This document shows positions 59,139 to 64,000 of a stretch of 64,000 nt of DNA, in pieces. Location of the stretch: NCBI GenBank assembly GCA_025934435.1, contig JAICYB010000007.1:19218-83217 (forward strand), given 5' to 3'. The notes below the pieces were generated by a model. It searched no databases. It had not been told where the DNA came from and saw only the letters and a program-made list of their open reading frames with translations. This DNA comes from Actinomycetes bacterium (GTDB lineage: Bacteria; Actinomycetota; JAICYB01). Position 1 is the stretch's first letter, and every line of letters starts with the position of its first letter. The translations under genes were made by a program, and so were the position numbers.

Positions 59139-59213
59139 GGAGCGCACGCCTCGCGCGCCGATGAATCTCGCGCCGCTGCTCCGTCTGGTAAGTAAAGGAC
59201 GGAGGAGCGTGAT

Positions 59214-59750
59214 ATGGGCAAGATCAAGGTTCACGAGTTCGCAACGCTCGACGGCGTGATCGATGCGCCGACGTTCACCATGCAGTACGGCTTCGATCCG
59301 GCGATGGGCGAGGCGATCACGAGCGCGATGGCGGACTGCGACGGCATCCTGCTCGGACGAACCACCTTCGAGATGTTCGAGCCCGCGTGGTCGACCCGCA
59401 CCGCGGAAGACGATCCCGGCGCACCGTTCTTCAACGACACGATGAAATACGTCGTCTCGTCGACCCTCACCGATACGACGTGGCGCAACTCGACGATCGT
59501 CGGACCCTACGACCCGTCGACGATCCGGGGTCTCAAGGACGAGACGAACGGCTTGTACGTCAGCGGGAGCGGGACACTCGTGCGCGCGATGATCGCCGAC
59601 AGACTTGTCGACGAGATCCATCTCTTCGTGTATCCGGTGTCCGCCGGCAAAGGTCCGCGACTCTTCGACGGCGCGTCGGCGTGGGCGCTTGCGCGGTCGG
59701 AGACCTACGACAACGGCGTCGTGTATCTGAACTACGCGCTCAGCGGGTGA
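59214..59750 (+). CDS. Dihydrofolate reductase family protein (RibD C-terminal-like)
   Basis: A 178-residue protein of the RibD-C/YyaP group: KVHEFATLDGVIDAP at the start, DGILLGRTTFEMF, YVVSSTLTDTTWRNSTIV, LYVSGSGTLVRAMIADRLVDEIHLFVYP (in parts) and KGPRLFDGASAW. It probably binds NADPH and reduces an unknown substrate; true DHFR activity is unlikely. A strong GGAGGAG lies 6 bases before the ATG. It is convergent with the TetR gene, overlapping by 11 bases. Confidence 0.87.
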   Translation: MGKIKVHEFATLDGVIDAPTFTMQYGFDPAMGEAITSAMADCDGILLGRTTFEMFEPAWSTRTAEDDPGAPFFNDTMKYVVSSTLTDTTWRNSTIVGPYDPSTIRGLKDETNGLYVSGSGTLVRAMIADRLVDEIHLFVYPVSAGKGPRLFDGASAWALARSETYDNGVVYLNYALSG

Positions 59751-60285
59751 GGAGATCGACGAGCGTTTCGAGCTGACGCGCGGGTTCGCTGCGGTCGCCG
59801 ATCGGACCGACGTCGCCGAATCCCACGCCGGCGTAGAAGAGGATCTTCGCGCGCACGTCCGATTCGCCCCGATCGAATCCGAGGCCTTCGAAACCTGAGA
59901 CGAGCGCGTCGAACGTGCGTTTGTCCGCGGACTTGATCGCCGCGCGTGCGCGGTCGTCGGTTCGCGACCAATCGCGCATCGCGCGCTCGAGTCGTCCGAG
60001 CCGGCGGTCGAGGAACGCAGAGACCGTGTTCGACAGTCCACGCTTCGGATCGGAACGGACGGCGTCGTCGAGCCGGCTGCGGAACCTTCCTTCGCCGTCG
60101 CGCCACCTCTCGGCGATGGCGTCGAGGAAGGCGTCGAGATCCTTGAAGTGCCAGTAGAAGCTGCCCTTCGTGACACCCAGTTCGTCGCACAGGCGCTGGA
60201 TCTTGACGCCGCCGATCCCGTCGGTCGCCATGATGTCGAGCGCGGCGCCGATCCAGTCGTCGACGGAAAGACGTTGGGTCGTCAC
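59740..60285 (-). CDS. TetR family transcriptional regulator
   Basis: A 181-residue regulator. The helix-turn-helix is at residues 7-52: IGAALDIMATDGIGGVKIQ followed by LCDELGVTKGSFYWHFKDLDAFLDA (in parts), with the GSFYWHF signature. The C-terminal domain (ligand pocket) is less conserved. It is the last gene of the FadE34-like operon, coupled by GTGA (60282-60285) to the thioesterase. It probably represses its own operon through the palindrome at 63284-63303, with an acyl-CoA as likely inducer. Both points are inferred. Confidence 0.9.
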   Translation of the reverse strand: MTTQRLSVDDWIGAALDIMATDGIGGVKIQRLCDELGVTKGSFYWHFKDLDAFLDAIAERWRDGEGRFRSRLDDAVRSDPKRGLSNTVSAFLDRRLGRLERAMRDWSRTDDRARAAIKSADKRTFDALVSGFEGLGFDRGESDVRAKILFYAGVGFGDVGPIGDRSEPARQLETLVDLLTR

Positions 60286-61097
60286 GACCGCTGCATGAAA
60301 GGCGGCAGCTCGCCTTCGTCCCACAGGAAGATCATCGACGCCGTCTGACTGCCGATCGCCAGATACGTCCCGTCTTCGGACCAGACGCGGACGATGCCGT
60401 GGCCGTACCCGCCGGATGCGAGGTTCCCACGCAGCTCGAGTAGGACCCACTCGACCTCGGGCACTTCGCCGAATCGCATCGAATTGTCGAGCGACGTTCC
60501 CGCGCCCATGCGACCCGCGCTGCGTGCCACCGCAACGGGCACCATGTCGGCGACGAAGGCGATGCCGGCCGCCGACATGGGTGTGCCGTCCGTGAACCGC
60601 GCCCACATCAGGACGGGGCCGGGCCCTTCACCCGCCGGCATCTGCCGGTACTCGACGGCGCGACGGAACGAATCTTGATCGGGGATCTGTCCGGCGCGCG
60701 TGTGGCCCTGCCACATGTCCTCGGCTTCGTCCGGACCGCCCGTGGACGGCATGCGTTCGAACTGTCCTGTCAGGCCGTCGGGATTGCGTGCGCCCGTCGA
60801 ACCGATGGACGTGAACACGATCTCGTCGCGGACCGTCGCGGTGACGCGGGTCTGCGCCGTTCGGCGTCCGGAGGCAAGGACGTCGGTCTGCATCGCGATC
60901 GTCGAACCGTTCTGCGCCGGCTTGACGAACTGCGTCGTGACCCACTGGGTGGGACGCTCGGTCGCCGCTTCCATCGCGAGCACGGATGCCGCGATCGCCG
61001 TCCCGCCGTACAGCGCGCCGTCGTGACGCAGGAACGGTGGCTGCAAGAGGAACGACGAGCGCGTGCGCGCGTCGTTCTCGTATGTCAGGGGGATCAC
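60282..61097 (-). CDS. Acyl-CoA thioesterase family protein (double hot-dog)
   Basis: A 271-residue protein with two hot-dog domains. The first has FLLQPPFLRHDGALYGGTAIAAS and PTQWVTTQFVKPAQNGSTI, the second VLMWARFTDGTPMSAAGIAFVADMVP with SLDNSMRFGEVPEVEWVLLEL, as in TesB-like/acyl-CoA thioesterase II proteins. It would hydrolyse an acyl-CoA to acid and CoA. GTG start overlaps the dehydrogenase stop as GTGA (61094-61097). Confidence 0.87.
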   Translation of the reverse strand: MIPLTYENDARTRSSFLLQPPFLRHDGALYGGTAIAASVLAMEAATERPTQWVTTQFVKPAQNGSTIAMQTDVLASGRRTAQTRVTATVRDEIVFTSIGSTGARNPDGLTGQFERMPSTGGPDEAEDMWQGHTRAGQIPDQDSFRRAVEYRQMPAGEGPGPVLMWARFTDGTPMSAAGIAFVADMVPVAVARSAGRMGAGTSLDNSMRFGEVPEVEWVLLELRGNLASGGYGHGIVRVWSEDGTYLAIGSQTASMIFLWDEGELPPFMQRS

Positions 61098-63247
61098 TTG
61101 ATCAGCGGATCGCGCGGCAGACCGAGGATGCGCTCGCCGATCTGGTTGCGCGTGATCTCGGACGTTCCACCGGCGATCGTCATCGCGCGGCTGAAGATGT
61201 GGATGTTCGAGATCATGCCTCCGACACCTTCGAGCGCGATCGTCTCGTCGCCGGCCATCTTCAGCGCGAGGTCGGACGAACGCTGCATGTTCTCCGCGCT
61301 GATGAGCTTCGTGACGTTGCCTTCCGGCCCCGGCTCGCCGCCGGCGACCGCGCGCTCCGCGGAACGCAGGTTCAGCAAGCGCAGCGTCTGCTCTTCGGCG
61401 ATGTGCGCGCCGGTGGCGGTCTTCATGCCGTCCTTGTCCTGGCCGTGGTCCTTCCAGATCTGGGCGACGTCCATCGAGATCCCGACACCTACGCCGCCGC
61501 CGATGCTGACCCGCTCGTTGCCGAGTGTTGCGCGCGCGACCGTCCAGCCGCCGTTGACGGGACCGACGACGTCCTCGTCCGGAACGAACACGTCGGTGAA
61601 GAACACTTCGTTGAACATCGCGTGCCCGGAAGCTTCACGCAGCGGACGAACCTCGACGCCCTTCGCGTGCATGTCGATGACCATCGTCGTGACGCCGGCG
61701 TGCTTCTGCGCTTCGGGATCCGTCCGCACCGTGGCGAGGCCCTTGTGGCAGTACTGCGCGCCGGACGTCCACACCTTCTGTCCGTTGACGAGGAAGCCGC
61801 CATCGACGCGTTCGGCCTTGGTCTTCACCGCGGCGGCGTCCGACCCGGCGTCCGGCTCGCTGAAGAGCTGGCACCAGACGAGCTCCGTCATCAGTGTCGG
61901 CTTCACCCAGCGCTCGACCTGGTCGGCGGTGCCGTGCTGGATGATCGTGAGGATGTTCCACGCCGTGATCCCGTAGCCGGGACGGTGGATGTTCGCCCGC
62001 CTGAATTCTTCGTCGATCACGAGCTGCTCGAGCGCCTTCGCCTCGATGCCCCATGGCTTCGGCCAATGCGGCTGGACGTAGCCCGTTTCGACGAGCTTCG
62101 CGAGCTGCTGGTCCGACGGCAGCGCGGCGATCCCTTCGGCGACCTTGCGTGTCTTGGTGCGCAGCTCTTCTGCTTCGGGCGGGAGGTCGATGCCGAGCTC
62201 GCGCTGCACGCCTTCGAGTCGCATGTCGACGACGTCGCGTGCGGCAGCGTCCGCATCGACGAACGCAACGAGCGCGGATGCGCGACGGAGGAGCATGTGA
62301 CCGTCGTGCTCCCAGGTGAAGCCGATGCCGCCGTGCACCTGGATGTTGAGCTGCGCGTTGCGCAGTGCGGCGGGGATCGACTCGACGGCGGCGACGGCGG
62401 CGGCGAGACGGAACTGCGACGGGTCGTTCTCCGACGCGCGTGCTGCGTCCCATGTCGACGCCGTCGCGAGCTCCGACGCGACGAGCATGTTCGCGCAGTG
62501 GTGCTTCACGGCTTGGAACGTGGCGATGACTCGTCCGAACTGCTCGCGCACCTTCGCGTACTCCGTCGCACGGTCGGTGCACTCCTGACAGATCCCCGCG
62601 GCTTCGGCCGACGTGAGCACGCGCGCGACGTCGATCGCGAGGGACGCCCCACCTTCGATCACATCACGGGGCGTCACGTCGGTCGCCTTGATGCGCGCGC
62701 TGCGACGCGTCGGATCGAACTGTCCGGTGACGGTTACTTCGAGTCCGCTCGTGTCGCGGTCGACGACGACGAGGTCGTCACCGGCGGCGAGGACGAACAG
62801 ATCGGCGAGGCCCGCGCCGAGGACGAGTCCCGCGTCGCCTGTAAGCGTCCCGTTCTCGAGCTCGAGCTTCGTCTTCCATGCGAGCGCCGCCGTCTTCGAT
62901 CCGTCGGCGAGGGACGGGAGGAGTTCCGCCCGTTGTTCTTTCGATCCGGCGCGATCGATCGTGGTCGATGCGAGCACCGTCGGCAGGAACGGGCCCGGAG
63001 CGACGGCGCGTCCGAGCTCCTGCAGGACGACGATCAGTTCGGGCAGACCGTATCCGGCGCCGCCGAAGTCCTCGGGGAGATGGAGGCCGAGCCAGCCCAT
63101 CGAGGCGATCTCTTTCCAGAACGTCGGCAGTGATTCGTCCGTCGCGTCGAGCAGCTCGCGTGACTGTTTGCGAGCGCCGACCTTGTCGAGGAACGTGCGA
63201 GCGACGTCCTCGAGCTCACGATGTGCGTCGATGATGGCGATAGGCAT
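61094..63247 (-). CDS. fadE34: Double-length acyl-CoA dehydrogenase, FadE34-like
   Basis: A 717-residue fusion of two acyl-CoA dehydrogenase units. The N-terminal unit (1-345) is of the short type (LGLHLPEDFGGAGYGLPE, VREQFGRVIATFQAVKHH, GGIGFTWEHDGHMLLRR). The C-terminal unit (from about 360) is full length (CQLFSEPDAGSDAAAVKT, NGQKVWTSGAQYCHKGL, FFTDVFVPDEDVVGPVN, IAGGTSEITRNQIGERILG). Length and order match M. tuberculosis FadE34 (ChsE3), which dehydrogenates C5-side-chain steroid CoA esters; that activity is not proven here. GGGGAGGA lies upstream of the ATG. It is the first gene of the TetR-linked operon. Confidence 0.88.
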   Translation of the reverse strand: MPIAIIDAHRELEDVARTFLDKVGARKQSRELLDATDESLPTFWKEIASMGWLGLHLPEDFGGAGYGLPELIVVLQELGRAVAPGPFLPTVLASTTIDRAGSKEQRAELLPSLADGSKTAALAWKTKLELENGTLTGDAGLVLGAGLADLFVLAAGDDLVVVDRDTSGLEVTVTGQFDPTRRSARIKATDVTPRDVIEGGASLAIDVARVLTSAEAAGICQECTDRATEYAKVREQFGRVIATFQAVKHHCANMLVASELATASTWDAARASENDPSQFRLAAAVAAVESIPAALRNAQLNIQVHGGIGFTWEHDGHMLLRRASALVAFVDADAAARDVVDMRLEGVQRELGIDLPPEAEELRTKTRKVAEGIAALPSDQQLAKLVETGYVQPHWPKPWGIEAKALEQLVIDEEFRRANIHRPGYGITAWNILTIIQHGTADQVERWVKPTLMTELVWCQLFSEPDAGSDAAAVKTKAERVDGGFLVNGQKVWTSGAQYCHKGLATVRTDPEAQKHAGVTTMVIDMHAKGVEVRPLREASGHAMFNEVFFTDVFVPDEDVVGPVNGGWTVARATLGNERVSIGGGVGVGISMDVAQIWKDHGQDKDGMKTATGAHIAEEQTLRLLNLRSAERAVAGGEPGPEGNVTKLISAENMQRSSDLALKMAGDETIALEGVGGMISNIHIFSRAMTIAGGTSEITRNQIGERILGLPRDPLIK

Positions 63248-63283
63248 AGCTGTCCTCCCCGAAGATGTGCGGTGACGGCACGT

Positions 63284-63303
63284 ACCATACCCGACGGTAT
63301 GGT
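63284..63303 (-). promoter_or_regulatory. Candidate TetR operator overlapping the fadE34-like promoter
   Basis: Perfect inverted repeat ACCATACC / GGTATGGT with a 4-base centre, 36 bases before the dehydrogenase ATG. Read on the minus strand, TATGGT inside it fits a -10 box, so a bound repressor would block transcription. The TetR gene at the end of this operon is the natural candidate. Confidence 0.55.
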
Positions 63304-63337
63304 CCCCGCGCCCATCCGCGTGGAGGCCGGAGAGAGT

Positions 63338-63379
63338 GGCAACCCTTCGCCGCCGCAGCGTGGGCGGCGAAGGGTTGCC
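63338..63379 (-). terminator. Strong hairpin after the glycine-rich protein gene
   Basis: GGCAACCCTTCGCCGCC pairs perfectly with GGCGGCGAAGGGTTGCC (17 bp) around an 8-base loop. It lies 24 bases downstream of the minus-strand stop at 63403 and before the fadE34-like promoter, so it probably insulates the operon. No T-run is present. Confidence 0.65.
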
Positions 63380-63402
63380 GGATCTGAATCTCTAACTGCG
63401 CA

Positions 63403-64000
63403 CTACGGCTTCAGGATCTTCCACGTGTAGGTTGCAGGCGTCGCGTCGGCGTTGCCGTCCTTCAGCGCGCGAACCTCGAACGTGTGCGACTTGCGTGACA
63501 GATGCGTGTAGGCCTGCGGTGACGTGCACGTGCTGAACGCGGCACCGTCCAAGCTGCACTCGAACGTCGTTCCGGCTCCGCTGTCGGAGCTGAAGGTGAA
63601 CTGCGCCGAGCGCTTCTTGGTCTTCTTCGCGGGGGCAGAGTCGATCTGCGTCACAGGCGCCGTGATCGTGATGACGACCAACCCGTCGCCGCTGCGAACG
63701 CCGTTCTGGTACGAGGTGCCTCCGGTACCGGAACCGCCGCCGCCGCCGGCGCCGGCCGTGCCGCCGCCGCCCCCGCCGCCGCCGATGAAGCCGCCACCAC
63801 CACCGCCGCCCGAGCCGTAAGCCCCGGGGACGCCGTTCCCGCCGAATCCGCCTTGTGCGGACGCGCCCGCGCCGCCGGTCCCGCCGCTGTTGTCCCCGGT
63901 GCCGCCTGCACCACCGGAGCCACCGGATGCGCCGCCCGTCGCGCCGGACGAGGCGTTGGCGCCGGCCGTTCCGTTCTGCCCGCCCTCGCCACCTGCGCCG
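63403..64000 (-). CDS. Glycine-rich secreted protein with C-terminal Ig-like domain (5'-truncated by window edge)
   Basis: The minus-strand frame is open from the right edge to 63403, about 199 codons, without its N-terminus. The first part is a low-complexity Gly/Ala/Ser/Asn sequence (GGFGGNGVPGAYGSGGGGG, GGGGGGGGTAGAGGGGGSG) that ends in SYQNGVRSGDGLVVITIT, the closing strand typical of bacterial glycine-rich surface domains. A last domain of about 75 residues (QFTFSSDSGAGTTFECSLD, SPQAYTHLSRKSHTFEVRAL, ATYTWKILKP) is an Ig-like repeat with a Cys pair, common in secreted actinobacterial proteins. It is likely exported and structural. Confidence 0.75.
   Translation of the reverse strand, partial: GAGGEGGQNGTAGANASSGATGGASGGSGGAGGTGDNSGGTGGAGASAQGGFGGNGVPGAYGSGGGGGGGFIGGGGGGGGTAGAGGGGGSGTGGTSYQNGVRSGDGLVVITITAPVTQIDSAPAKKTKKRSAQFTFSSDSGAGTTFECSLDGAAFSTCTSPQAYTHLSRKSHTFEVRALKDGNADATPATYTWKILKP

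Noticed and set aside
1..64000. tRNA, rRNA, CRISPR arrays, transposases, integrases or attachment sites
   Set aside because: None could be recognised by reading; the only repeated elements are the two palindromes around 45671-46570. A covariance-model search for tRNA and small RNA was not possible.

Overview
This is a high-G+C, gene-dense chromosomal segment that looks like an uncultured or little-studied actinomycetote (an Acidimicrobiia- or Thermoleophilia-like soil or freshwater lineage is my inference). The grounds are the GTG and TTG starts, the four-base ATGA/GTGA overlaps between most co-oriented genes, two F420-type luciferase-like oxidoreductases, paired short acyl-CoA dehydrogenases, a FadE34-like double-length dehydrogenase, and TANNNT boxes placed 6 to 10 bases before start codons as in leaderless transcription. 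No rRNA, tRNA, integrase, transposase or CRISPR array was seen, and no gene-free stretch exceeds about 160 bases.

Layout. 1-2854: a partial luciferase-like oxidoreductase, a secreted beta-helix protein and an amidohydrolase with an apparent frameshift. 2839-7037 (minus): a five-gene coupled operon of two acyl-CoA dehydrogenases, an SDR, a methyltransferase and an RNA methyltransferase. 7112-14492 (plus): SDR, F420-type oxidoreductase, enoyl-CoA hydratase, transglutaminase-like protein, GNAT, type III CoA-transferase, acyl-CoA ligase and an unknown protein. 14493-17383: a cupredoxin-like lipoprotein, a membrane protein and a cytochrome P450. 17439-31515: two more acyl-CoA dehydrogenases with a hydrolase, an SDR and ligase, an enoyl-CoA hydratase with a metallo-beta-lactamase-fold protein, a hydrolase-adenylate cyclase fusion, a CocE-type hydrolase, a dienoyl-CoA-reductase-like SDR, a ligase and an esterase. 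31553-34231: wax ester synthase/DGAT, cyclase and VOC proteins.

34239-45554 (plus) is the most interesting block. After an enoyl-CoA hydratase there is an operator-like palindrome, then nine translationally coupled genes: an HMG-CoA-synthase-like/DUF35 fusion, a thiolase, an acyl-CoA ligase, a branched-chain-amino-acid-type ABC importer (lipoprotein, fused LivH-LivM permease, two ATPases), a membrane-anchored surface protein and a small CxxC membrane protein. It reads as one import, activation and thiolysis unit for an unknown carboxylic acid.

45561-46605 holds an AbiEi/DUF559-type gene bracketed by two copies of a palindromic element. 46613-51963 has an alcohol dehydrogenase, a group-2 sigma factor and a complete OpuC-type osmolyte importer. 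52041-59750 is a mixed region: DUF1841-like protein, nucleotidyltransferase, alcohol dehydrogenase, excalibur protein, glutathione peroxidase, a degenerate HD-GYP/LuxR regulator and small enzymes. 59740-63247 (minus) is a FadE34-like dehydrogenase, thioesterase and TetR operon with a candidate operator. The window ends inside a glycine-rich secreted protein.

Taken together, most genes belong to CoA-dependent catabolism of lipids, terpenoids, alicyclic acids or steroids: activation (five ligases, one CoA-transferase), dehydrogenation (five dehydrogenase genes), hydration, SDR oxidation and thiolysis. No steroid-ring gene was found, so a specific substrate cannot be assigned.
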